The notes: generated by a model not told the origin, from the letters alone. A stretch of 14,416 nt of DNA from Sporomusa sp. (GCA_029256645.1 JAQSXM010000038.1:1-14416); one strand, 5' to 3'. Positions 1 through 6,274 are shown, counted from the stretch's first letter. Made by a program: numbers and translations.

Positions 1-7
1 ATTAGCC

Positions 8-39
8 AAAAAGGTATAGGACAATTCCTATACCTTTTT
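8..39 (-). terminator. Rho-independent terminator after the MFS transporter
   Basis: A 13-bp perfect stem (arms 8-20 and 27-39, 6-nt loop) has AAAAAGG on one side and CCTTTTT on the other. It lies about 50 bp past the stop codon of the minus-strand MFS gene, and the run of T at the end of the 3' arm gives a classical intrinsic terminator. Because the stem is symmetrical with A and T tails, it could also stop plus-strand transcription entering from outside the window. Confidence 0.85.
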
Positions 40-86
40 GCTGAAACAATACAGATCACGTGTCTTTAGAAATAGTACTATTGTTT

Positions 87-1262
87 TTACAACCCCTGTT
101 GTCTGACAGTGTTTTTCGAACCCACTACCATGATCAACCCGATTGCCACCAGCAGTACTAGCGCGGAGTAACTGCTCATGGCTGTTTGAAAATCAATCAA
201 ATCAACAACCTTAGTTATTAGCAAAGGACCAAAAAAATAGCCACTGCCCCAAAACAGATAATAAGCCCCTGAGATCGTTCCTTTTAAGGAGCCAGATACT
301 ATTTCATTCAGGTAGGCCATTGACGCCAGATAGAAAACACCCATACCAAAACCTGCTAGCGTAAGTACCACTATGATTAATGGAAAGCTGCAAGCTGGCA
401 TGGCAAGAACCCCACCGGCGACGGTAACCAGCCCTGCAATCATGAAGATACTCCGGCCAAACCTGTCTGACAGCGGACCGATAATGATTTGAGAAAGGCT
501 AATCGCTATATAGAACAAGGAAAAGAACATCCCTATATCAACGGGAGTAAAGCTCTTCTCTACAATTAGAAACACTGGAATATTCGTGTGAAAAATCCCA
601 TAACCGGCCCCGTATAGGGTGATCCCTAATAAGGAAAGCAGTGTTTTCCAGGGCCTTATCAAATTAACCATGGCCGAAATATTGAACCTGTCCATTGCCT
701 GATATTCCCCTTTAGAGGAATGATCCACAACAAGGTAGATCGCAATCGCACCGACCAGGCACCCAGCAGAGTAAACCAGAAATACAGCATTGCTGTTAAC
801 AATCCTCGCCAAGGCTACTCCCAGAATAGGGCCCAGGGCAAGACCACTATGCATAGCGGCGCTATATATGCCAATAACTTTCCCTTTGGCAAGAGGAAAC
901 CGCAATGCCAGCAATGCCGGTGCCAGTGCCCAGACCGGTGCCTCACCGATGCCTTGCAGCATCCTGGCAAAAAATATCATCGCTGAGCTTGTTGCATAGT
1001 AAAACACCAGGCCGGTAAGAGAACACAGTAAGTAGCCAAGAACAAGCAGCGGCTTAAACCCGATTCTATCGGCTAATCTGCCGCTGGGAACCTGGAGCAG
1101 CAGGTAGGAAAAGGCAAAAGCCGATGCGATATACCCCACTAATCGCCCATTGCCATCAAAATCGACGACACGTTGCGGCAGTTGAGGCATTACCATGCCT
1201 ACCCCAATCATCATGAACACCACCGCCACAATCAATCCTAAGAGTGTCTTGTCCCGTAGCAT
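87..1262 (-). CDS. MFS transporter, DHA1-like, 12 membrane segments
   Basis: Predicted inner-membrane major facilitator of 391 residues. The chain is hydrophobic throughout, with about 12 membrane segments in two halves. Motif A appears as GRLADRIGFK at residues 61-70 and again as GPLSDRFGRS at about 262-271 in the second half, and a GPILG motif-C-like stretch lies at about 144-148. This pattern fits drug or metabolite proton antiporters of the DHA1 type, but the substrate cannot be deduced. The ATG at 1262 is preferred because AAGGGG lies 10 nt upstream; a TTG three codons earlier at 1271 would sit almost on top of that site. The gene follows a leader region with two small ORFs and ends before a strong terminator. 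It is not obviously in the same operon as the stress-protein gene upstream, because REP-like repeats separate them. Confidence 0.88.
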   Translation of the reverse strand: MLRDKTLLGLIVAVVFMMIGVGMVMPQLPQRVVDFDGNGRLVGYIASAFAFSYLLLQVPSGRLADRIGFKPLLVLGYLLCSLTGLVFYYATSSAMIFFARMLQGIGEAPVWALAPALLALRFPLAKGKVIGIYSAAMHSGLALGPILGVALARIVNSNAVFLVYSAGCLVGAIAIYLVVDHSSKGEYQAMDRFNISAMVNLIRPWKTLLSLLGITLYGAGYGIFHTNIPVFLIVEKSFTPVDIGMFFSLFYIAISLSQIIIGPLSDRFGRSIFMIAGLVTVAGGVLAMPACSFPLIIVVLTLAGFGMGVFYLASMAYLNEIVSGSLKGTISGAYYLFWGSGYFFGPLLITKVVDLIDFQTAMSSYSALVLLVAIGLIMVVGSKNTVRQQGL

Positions 1263-1362
1263 AACTATCAAACCCCTTTATTGCAACATGTTTTTCGGAG
1301 TTGACGTTGCTTACGGGCCGCGGTGAGAAAAGCCTATTAAATTTTTTATTCTCGCTAAGCAC
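1156..1362 (-). CDS. Possible small leader ORF B overlapping the MFS start
   Basis: A GTG start at 1362 is preceded by AAGGAGG with 6-nt spacing, a much better ribosome binding site than that of the MFS gene it overlaps. The first 35 or so codons lie outside the MFS gene and encode a basic peptide containing RLFSPRPVSNVNSEK. The remaining roughly 33 codons run in another frame inside the MFS coding sequence, so only the first half can be judged independently. It resembles the upstream ORF A around a proline-rich PVS segment. It could be a leader peptide tuning MFS translation, a small peptide gene whose 3' end was lost, or chance. I do not recognise a family. Confidence 0.3.
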   Translation of the reverse strand: MLSENKKFNRLFSPRPVSNVNSEKHVAIKGFDSYATGQDTLRIDCGGGVHDDWGRHGNASTAATCRRF

Positions 1363-1368
1363 TGACGT

Positions 1369-1401
1369 CCTCCTTAATTCGCTCCTTTCGAGCCAGGGAG
1401 G
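1369..1401 (-). promoter_or_regulatory. Possible SD-masking hairpin ahead of leader ORF B
   Basis: In the minus-strand RNA, CCTCC (1397-1401) can pair with the GGAGG ribosome binding site of ORF B (1369-1373). A second 4-bp helix lies inside, GCTC (1390-1393) with GAGC (1381-1384) around a 5-nt loop. The arrangement would hide the binding site when folded. The stems are short and no competing structure was worked out, so this is a suggestion only. Confidence 0.3.
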
Positions 1402-1707
1402 ATGCCTATGATTTCATGTAAGCAGGTAATCCTTCCGGCTAGAAAAGACTGGATTTGGATTTATCGCTACTTACGGGGGGAGGCGGCGCAACTCTCGCTG
1501 CGTAACAGACAGTTATAGTTTTAGCTTCCAATTCATATTTAGGGTTCACAATAAAATCTCCTTTTTACACTTTATTACAATTCAATATAGGTATACAAAC
1601 CAGGGACTAATTTTTGCCTGGCCTTGATCACTACTATTCGTGGAACAGGTTTATTGTCTTTATCGTTCGCTGAATAAATTGTAAAATCCTTCAAATAGCA
1701 TAAATTT
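1402..1707. other. Gene-poor stretch between stress-protein gene and MFS transporter
   Basis: Apart from small ORF A at 1439-1549, I see no convincing gene here. On the minus strand just upstream of ORF A there is an AT-rich stretch (about 1565-1600) where a promoter for the leader and MFS gene would be expected, with TTGTAT and TAATAA at a suboptimal 15-nt spacing. A weak 5-bp inverted repeat (1600-1604 with 1617-1621) lies beside it. No known riboswitch consensus was recognised. Confidence 0.5.
1439..1549 (-). CDS. Small ORF A, 36 residues, unrecognised proline-rich peptide
   Basis: GTG start at 1549 with AAGGAG 8 nt upstream; stop TAG at 1439-1441. The 36-residue product starts MNPKYELEAKTITVCY, continues AARVAPPPPVSS, and ends with a Ser/Lys-rich tail. 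It contains one Cys next to Tyr and a run of four prolines, a feature that can stall ribosomes. Size, position 177 bp before the MFS start codon and the good ribosome binding site suggest a translated leader peptide or a small peptide precursor. The Tyr-x-x-x-Arg region recalls precursors such as PqqA only loosely, and no modifying enzyme is present in the window. I do not recognise the family. It could also be a chance ORF. Confidence 0.4.
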   Translation of the reverse strand: MNPKYELEAKTITVCYAARVAPPPPVSSDKSKSSLF

Positions 1708-1769
1708 AAAAAAGACACAACCACCGTCCCCCAGTCTTTAAAAAACACAACCACCGTCCCGCAGTCTTT
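1708..1769 (-). repeat. Two tandem REP-like palindromic repeats
   Basis: Two nearly identical head-to-tail units lie at 1708-1739 and 1740-1769. Both share the plus-strand core CACAACCACCGTCCC followed by CAGTCTTT. The first unit has complementary ends (on the minus strand AAAGAC at the start and GTCTTT at the end), so it can fold and then runs into TTTTTT. The second lacks two bases (GA) and so loses part of this pairing. The GGGACGGTGGTTGTGTC type of sequence is familiar to me from repeated elements scattered in clostridial and related genomes, often compared to REP elements mobilised by IS200-like (RAYT) transposases. That is recollection and not a search result. Placed directly after the stress-protein gene, the units may double as its transcription terminator. 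Confidence 0.65.
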
Positions 1770-1773
1770 AGGC

Positions 1774-1800
1774 CCCTGTTATTTAGTGACCATAACAGGG
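1774..1800 (-). other. Hairpin overlapping the stress-protein stop codon
   Basis: A 9-bp perfect stem (arms 1774-1782 and 1792-1800, 9-nt loop) contains the TAA stop of the universal stress protein gene in one arm. No T run follows on the minus strand, so it is not a standard terminator by itself. It may protect the mRNA 3' end together with the repeats immediately downstream. Confidence 0.5.
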
Positions 1801-2222
1801 CAGGGCGCGCGGTGCAAAACATAACTACTTACGCTGCCTAATACAAGTTCTTTGAATGTACCCAGGCCTCTGCTGCCCATGACAATCAGGTCATAACCGT
1901 TTGCAGCGCAAAATGACACAATGACATCCGGGGGTGCCCCGATTTTCATAAAACCTTGGGCTTGTACTGTTGGTGGCAATTGTTTTAAAGCCTCGTCAAT
2001 CATCGCTTGACCGGATTCCTGGAGATTTTCAAAAACCCGGTCCGGGATATACACTCCCATATTGCTTTGCCCAACAGAGGATACCACCGCGGCAAGGTTA
2101 ACAACATGCAATATGCCAACAGATGCCTGACAAACTCCGGCCAGATAAGCGGCATAAGCCAAAGCTTTCTGGGAATTCTCTGACCCATCTACCGGAACAA
2201 GAATATTACGGAATGCGAGCAT
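1779..2222 (-). CDS. Universal stress protein, UspA family
   Basis: Cytoplasmic 147-residue protein of normal length for a single-domain Usp. The N-terminal strand is followed by Asp12 (ILVPVDGSENSQKAL). The C-terminal part has the ATP-binding signature G-x2-G-x9-G-S at Gly116, Gly119, Gly129 and Ser130, so it is probably of the nucleotide-binding type. ATG at 2222 has GGAGGGG about 6 nt upstream. It begins 19 bp after the EmrB-like transporter gene and is most likely the last gene of the PadR-controlled operon. That would tie a stress-signalling protein to the efflux pump. Its exact role is unknown; Usp proteins often support survival under energy or chemical stress. Confidence 0.92.
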   Translation of the reverse strand: MLAFRNILVPVDGSENSQKALAYAAYLAGVCQASVGILHVVNLAAVVSSVGQSNMGVYIPDRVFENLQESGQAMIDEALKQLPPTVQAQGFMKIGAPPDVIVSFCAANGYDLIVMGSRGLGTFKELVLGSVSSYVLHRAPCPVMVTK

Positions 2223-2241
2223 TTTTTACCCCTCCAATATA

Positions 2242-3825
2242 CTAATTAGTCTCTGATGACACCAGCCTTGAGCTATCCGGTTTCCGGCGAATAAATAGCG
2301 CCAGCAAACCACCGCCAAAACACACCAGGGAAACGGTATAGAATACATCCTGAAAAGACAATATGGTAGCCTGACGGGAAATCATCTCATTTAAGATCGC
2401 CTTAAACATTACATACTGCTGCGGCAGAAATCCCTGTCCGGTTAACCAGCCATGGGCAGCCGTCAATAACATTGAGTTGTCCATTCCCTGGTTCCCCCAC
2501 AATACCTGCAGCAGCCGGAATATTTCCGGTGAAGAATGGGTCGCTGGATTTAGATATTCCTTTAATACCACAGTATGATATATTTCACGGCGAGTCAATA
2601 GTGTCTCGGCTAAAACTACCCCCATACTGCCACCAATAATTTTCGCCAGGTTAAAAATTCCGGAGCCGACGCCAATTTTATCCTGGGGAAGTGATGCTAC
2701 AGCGCAATTTGTTAATGGCGACATTGTCAAGCCAAGTCCCATCCCAAAGAGTGACAGGCGGATGAAGAAGTCATGGCTGGAATAGTCAGCGCTGATCGTA
2801 TCTAATGAATAAAGGGCGCCGGCAATCATCATAATCCCGGTAAACGCCGGCAGGCGCGAACCGAAACGGTCAGCCAGTCGCCCGCCGATCGGGGAGAAGA
2901 CTACCATGGTCGCGGTTAGTGGCAGTAGCATCAAGCCTGCGGTAGTGGAGCTATAACCCAGAATTGATTTCAGGAAAAACGGCAGTAAGAAATTGCCGCC
3001 GAAGAAGGCAACAAATGATACAAACCCGACTAAATTAGCCACAGTAAATGTGGCGTTGCTAAATAACCGCATATCAATCATCGGGTTTTGCACCTTGAAT
3101 TCTACTGCCAGGAATAATACGAATGCTGCAAAGGCCAGGTAGAGTAACGACAAAATATAAAGTGAATCCCAGCCTTCCTTTTGGCCCTGGTTCAGGGCAA
3201 CAAGCAGGGCACTGATGCTGGTAATCAATAAGGCTGCCCCCAGATAGTCAATGGTGACGGCCGAATTCCGGCTGGATTTCGGGATTACGGCTACAGCAAA
3301 GATAACACTTAGTACGCAGACAGGTCCAACAGAAAAGAAAACCCATCGCCAATCAAAACTCTCGATTAAGTAGCCTCCGACTGTCGGCCCCATCGCACTG
3401 CCAGCAGCCGCCATAGCACTCCATACACCTAAAGCCTGGCCCCGCTCATGGGCACCAAAGGTTTCGGCAACGATAGTCATTGCATTGGGCAATAACATCC
3501 CGGCTCCGATTCCCTGAATAATCCGGAAGATGATCATCATCGCCGAATTTGTGGCAATACCGCATAGTAAAGATGCCGCCGTAAATAAGATTAAGCCAAA
3601 TATGTACACCGTTTTGGCCCCAAATTGATCACCCAGCTTGCCGGTCAATGGCAGAATGGAGCCATAGGGCAACATATACCCCAGCGATACCCACACGATG
3701 GAGTCCATATTAAAGTTTAGTGCTGCCATAATATTGGGGAGGGCAATGTTAACGCAGCTGCTGACATAGGCGCTAAGAACTGTTCCCAGGCACACAGCGC
3801 ATAAGATAGCATATTTTTTCAACAT
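2242..3825 (-). CDS. EmrB/QacA-type (DHA2) drug efflux transporter
   Basis: Inner-membrane 527-residue major facilitator with the length and hydrophobic pattern of the 14-segment DHA2 family. Motif A is GKLGDQFGAK at residues 62-71 and the antiporter motif C is AGSAMGPTVGGYL at about 141-153. A hydrophilic loop near residues 405-455 precedes the last segments, as in EmrB. The protein should export hydrophobic or amphipathic toxic compounds by proton exchange. The HlyD/EmrA-type adaptor is encoded 20 bp upstream, so the two probably form an EmrAB-like pump; no outer-membrane channel gene is in the window. ATG at 3825 has AAGGG 6 nt upstream. Control is presumably by the PadR regulator at the head of the operon. 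The substrate is unknown. Confidence 0.93.
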   Translation of the reverse strand: MLKKYAILCAVCLGTVLSAYVSSCVNIALPNIMAALNFNMDSIVWVSLGYMLPYGSILPLTGKLGDQFGAKTVYIFGLILFTAASLLCGIATNSAMMIIFRIIQGIGAGMLLPNAMTIVAETFGAHERGQALGVWSAMAAAGSAMGPTVGGYLIESFDWRWVFFSVGPVCVLSVIFAVAVIPKSSRNSAVTIDYLGAALLITSISALLVALNQGQKEGWDSLYILSLLYLAFAAFVLFLAVEFKVQNPMIDMRLFSNATFTVANLVGFVSFVAFFGGNFLLPFFLKSILGYSSTTAGLMLLPLTATMVVFSPIGGRLADRFGSRLPAFTGIMMIAGALYSLDTISADYSSHDFFIRLSLFGMGLGLTMSPLTNCAVASLPQDKIGVGSGIFNLAKIIGGSMGVVLAETLLTRREIYHTVVLKEYLNPATHSSPEIFRLLQVLWGNQGMDNSMLLTAAHGWLTGQGFLPQQYVMFKAILNEMISRQATILSFQDVFYTVSLVCFGGGLLALFIRRKPDSSRLVSSETN

Positions 3826-3845
3826 AATAAACCCTTCATTCCTTG

Positions 3846-4865
3846 TTACCTGGTGATAATATGAATGACAGCCGACATTCCCGGCTTTAGAACATACCCG
3901 GACTCTTCAGCCTGTATTTTGATCGGCAACCGCTGCGTAACCTTGGTAAAGTTAGCAGAGGTATTCTCTGTCGGCAACAGCGCAAACTGTGATCCGGATG
4001 CAGGACCGACCTCAATTACCTGGCCGGTGAATTGTTGATTCGGGTAAGCATCGATGGTAAACTCAACGTGTTGACCTACCTTAACGCGGCCAATGTAGGT
4101 TTCCTCAATATTTGCGCCAATCCATACATCGGAAAGATTGCTGATACTGAATAGTTGCTGACCAAAGGAGACTATTTCGCCCTCTTCGGTTGACTTAAGG
4201 GCAATTACCCCGGAAACAGGGGCTTTAAGCGTTGTATCAGCCAATTGGATTTCAGCGTTTTTTAATATGGCCCGGGCCTGTTGTACCTGAGCCTGGCCCA
4301 CCATTATATCTTCTTGCCGTGAGCCTTCAACACTCAGGCTATATTGCTCAGTGGCTGCGCTGTATTGAGCCTGGGCAATCTCAAACGCGGTTCTGCCGGC
4401 ATCACGTTGCTGAACAGCGATCGCCCCTTGTTGATACAATTCTTCGTCCCGTTCACTATTTCTCCGCGCATTCTCCATACTGGATTTTGCTTGCAAGACG
4501 GTGGCATTAGCCTGTGCTATCTCTTGCGGCCTGTTGCCGGCCATCGTCGCCGCCAGCTTAGCCTGCGCCATCGCCAGATTAGCCTTCGCCTGGTCCACCT
4601 GTGCTTCAAATTCTTGCTGTTCAAGCGTAGCGATTACCTGACCGGCCTTGACAGTATCGCCTTCTTTAACTAATATTTTTCCGATTCTGCCACTGATTTT
4701 TGCACTCACTGCAACAATTGTACCTTTTACCCTGGCGTCATCTGTGGCTACAATCCGGCTACTATGAATCCACCACCATAAGCCGCCGGCAATCAAAATC
4801 GCCACCAGCAAACCGCAAATCATGATCATGTGACGATTGCTTAGTTTTGACGTCCCTGTACTCAC
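3846..4865 (-). CDS. HlyD/EmrA-family membrane fusion protein
   Basis: Periplasmic adaptor of 339 residues. A short cytoplasmic N-terminus and one membrane anchor (about 13-33) lead to the first half of a lipoyl domain (about 51-80, with GRIGKILVKEGDTVKAGQV), then a long Ala/Gln-rich coiled-coil hairpin (about 84-208). The second lipoyl half (about 214-243, APVSGVI) is followed by a beta-barrel. The segment SQFALLPTENTSANFTKVTQ (292-311) is typical of EmrA relatives. It should link the DHA2 pump encoded next to it to an outer-membrane channel. The start is a GTG at 4865 with GAGGGG 6 nt upstream. It lies 72 bp after the PadR gene and 20 bp before the pump gene. Confidence 0.93.
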   Translation of the reverse strand: MSTGTSKLSNRHMIMICGLLVAILIAGGLWWWIHSSRIVATDDARVKGTIVAVSAKISGRIGKILVKEGDTVKAGQVIATLEQQEFEAQVDQAKANLAMAQAKLAATMAGNRPQEIAQANATVLQAKSSMENARRNSERDEELYQQGAIAVQQRDAGRTAFEIAQAQYSAATEQYSLSVEGSRQEDIMVGQAQVQQARAILKNAEIQLADTTLKAPVSGVIALKSTEEGEIVSFGQQLFSISNLSDVWIGANIEETYIGRVKVGQHVEFTIDAYPNQQFTGQVIEVGPASGSQFALLPTENTSANFTKVTQRLPIKIQAEESGYVLKPGMSAVIHIITR

Positions 4866-4937
4866 AAATTTCCCCTCACCTTTTCCTCTGGTTATAACTC
4901 TTACTGTAATTAGATATGTTGTATATCCCTAATAATA

Positions 4938-5297
4938 CTAATGTGCGAGTAAATCTGCGCGTAAAATAGCAATCTTCCCTTCCAGCAGCTTTAGCCGCTC
5001 TTCCAGCATAACCTCCAATGCCGGTATGCGGGCAAGGCCACCTTCGGTAATGGTATAAATCCGCTTTCCTCGCGTAACAGGACTATCCCATTCCCCGACC
5101 AGATATCCTTTTTCCTCCATTATCCGCAATAAAGGGTACAGGGCATTGGTATTTGGGGTATAGGCTGTTTGCGTTCGTTGCTTTATTTCCTCTGCTAGTT
5201 TATTCCCATGTGCCGGTCCATACTGTAGTATTTTAAGTATGTATAATCCCAGAACTAATCTCATGTAACTCAAATAATCGTTTTTTTTTGTCGACAA
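4938..5297 (-). CDS. PadR-family transcriptional regulator
   Basis: DNA-binding regulator of 119 residues. The winged helix-turn-helix spans about residues 12-90, with LAEEIKQRTQTAYTPNTNAL followed by LYPLLRIMEEKGYL and a wing ending in KRIYTITEGG. A short C-terminal helix for dimerisation follows. This matches the small PadR (subfamily-2-like) type, which commonly represses adjacent multidrug transporter genes and is released by binding the drug. The start is TTG at 5297 with GAGGG 6 nt upstream; an ATG a few bases before it is out of frame. It is the first gene of an operon with an adaptor, a DHA2 pump and a Usp. Palindromes over its promoter make autorepression likely. The inducing ligand is unknown. 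Confidence 0.92.
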   Translation of the reverse strand: MSTKKNDYLSYMRLVLGLYILKILQYGPAHGNKLAEEIKQRTQTAYTPNTNALYPLLRIMEEKGYLVGEWDSPVTRGKRIYTITEGGLARIPALEVMLEERLKLLEGKIAILRADLLAH

Positions 5298-5323
5298 GCA
5301 TATCCCTCACTTATTATCAATAT

Positions 5324-5337
5324 TATTATTAATAATA
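5324..5337. promoter_or_regulatory. Palindromic operator over the -10 box of the padR operon
   Basis: TATTATTAATAATA is a perfect 14-bp palindrome that covers the -10 box (5332-5337) of the predicted promoter. A repressor bound here would block RNA polymerase, so it is a natural site for the PadR dimer. The low-complexity AT content means a chance palindrome is possible. Confidence 0.5.
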
Positions 5338-5360
5338 TCAATCTTTTTTTTCCAGGTCAA
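5332..5360 (-). promoter_or_regulatory. Sigma-A promoter of the padR efflux operon
   Basis: Minus-strand -35 TTGACC (5355-5360) and -10 TATTAT (5332-5337) each match the consensus at five of six positions and are separated by exactly 17 nt containing a run of eight A. The predicted start would be near 5325, giving a leader of about 28 nt before the TTG start of padR. It is the clearest promoter in the window. Confidence 0.75.
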
Positions 5361-5361
5361 T

Positions 5362-5375
5362 ATGTTAAATAACAT
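5362..5375. promoter_or_regulatory. ATGT-N6-ACAT palindrome upstream of the -35 box
   Basis: The plus strand reads ATGTTAAATAACAT, with 6-bp arms around AA, directly adjacent to the -35 hexamer. Published PadR-family operators contain ATGT/ACAT half sites, though with varied spacing (8 nt in the B. subtilis padC case as I recall it). This makes it a second candidate PadR site. Confidence 0.5.
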
Positions 5376-5397
5376 TGTAATCATTAAGTTATTTTTT

Positions 5398-5579
5398 TAG
5401 CCGCTATTCTTAGCAGAGTTATAACTATATTGGAACAGACCGCTAAAAGCCCACAGGAACAACAAGAACTAGCCACCCTATGCTGCAGCTAGTTCTCTTG
5501 CGAATTCCAGTTGTTATTCATGACCTTATTCTCATCAGTAGTCGTTGTTGCGTCTCCCCGATTAGCCCCCGGCGATTGC
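5398..5579. other. Non-coding stretch with inverted repeats
   Basis: No credible gene is seen. A 9-bp perfect hairpin (AGAACTAGC at 5465-5473 with GCTAGTTCT at 5488-5496) reads on the minus strand into TTGTTGTT and may be a weak terminator for the small ORF upstream. A second, imperfect inverted repeat joins CCACCCTAT (5473-5481) to ATAGGGTGG (5592-5600), with further partial pairing (GCAGC) beside it. Whether this is an RNA fold or a trace of a mobile element cannot be decided. Confidence 0.4.
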
Positions 5580-5936
5580 TTAACGCTGCCAATAGGGTGG
5601 TTTCGGTCCAACCAACGCAAGAAAATGGTTATAGATTCGCGGCGGATTATCTTTTTTCAAGATACAAATCTTTATACTGTGGGGGGCAGTGCCATGTAAA
5701 CAGGAATGGGCTACACTCCCTGAAACGATGGCATCACACCAAATGTAACCAAAGATGAAAGCCTCCGGGGATGACTCCTTTACGCCGCCACTAACCAGGT
5801 CCCAGAGGGGATTGGACACCTCACTAACATATACCTGGGCAATCTCCCAGCTATTCCATTGTCTGCGCACAGAAACCAGTTCCATTGCGTCAACCGGTTT
5901 ATTAATTTTTGCTTTTGGTTTTGGCTTTGACTTCAT
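5580..5936 (-). CDS. Hypothetical protein, 118 residues, no recognised family
   Basis: The start is taken at the ATG at 5936, which has AGGGGGG 5 nt upstream; a TTG 14 codons earlier is possible but lacks a good site. The N-terminus is a lysine/proline repeat (KSKPKPKAK). A plausible globular stretch (about 15-70) follows with four Trp and the segment NPLWDLVSGGVKES. The last 45 residues are rich in Cys, His and Pro, look less protein-like, and end inside a region of inverted repeats, so the 3' part may be a chimera or read-through of non-coding DNA. It lies 38 bp after a truncated yqeB. No function can be given. Confidence 0.35.
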   Translation of the reverse strand: MKSKPKPKAKINKPVDAMELVSVRRQWNSWEIAQVYVSEVSNPLWDLVSGGVKESSPEAFIFGYIWCDAIVSGSVAHSCLHGTAPHSIKICILKKDNPPRIYNHFLALVGPKPPYWQR

Positions 5937-5974
5937 ATGGTCCCCCCTCTCATATCTATATTTTAACTCATTTG

Positions 5975-6241
5975 TCAATTTGTTATATTAAGAAGATTAT
6001 TACCAGGAATCATTCCTGCTAACAAGGTTACTTTTATGTCTGCAAAATCTGTCTTTACCGCAGTAGTTCCTTCCACTTCGGCTCGACCAGCATAGATAGC
6101 TTCAGCAAGTGCTACTGTGCGTCGGATAACAGTCGGGTGGGTTAACTCAGTCATAATAATAGTAAAGCCACACCGGAATAGGCGGCATGCGATACCGGTG
6201 GCTATATCACCGACCCCTTTAATAAGAACAACTTGGCTCAT
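5975..6241 (-). pseudogene. yqeB: Truncated yqeB, maturation factor of Se-dependent Mo hydroxylases
   Basis: The 88-residue product matches the N-terminal third of the YqeB (EF2563-type) family as I know it. That family has a nucleotide-binding-like start (here LIKGVGDIATGIACRL), a conserved PTVIRRTVALAEAIY block, a VEG motif and a following G-x-IP. Full-length members are around 260 residues or longer and continue with a V-x-VDP segment and a GLGPGF glycine motif. Here the frame ends nine codons after GMIP, and neither motif is seen downstream. YqeB is linked to selenium-dependent molybdenum hydroxylases, probably in cofactor maturation. ATG at 6241 has GGAGG 5 nt upstream, 37 bp after the chemotaxis-type gene, so the remnant may still be translated. 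I infer a 3' deletion. Confidence 0.7.
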
Positions 6242-6274
6242 GAATACCTCCAGCTAGTATCCAAATGGGTTAGC

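Noticed and set aside
1380..1560. Known riboswitch in the MFS leader
   Set aside because: I looked for the conserved cores of TPP, SAM, FMN, cobalamin, guanidine and molybdenum cofactor riboswitches and saw none; small ORFs explain part of the region better.
1708..1769. Short CRISPR array
   Set aside because: There are only two units, directly adjacent without spacers, and no cas genes are present.
5480..5758. 92-codon plus-strand ORF opposite the unrecognised small ORF
   Set aside because: No ribosome binding site, no recognisable features and low-quality composition; treated as chance.
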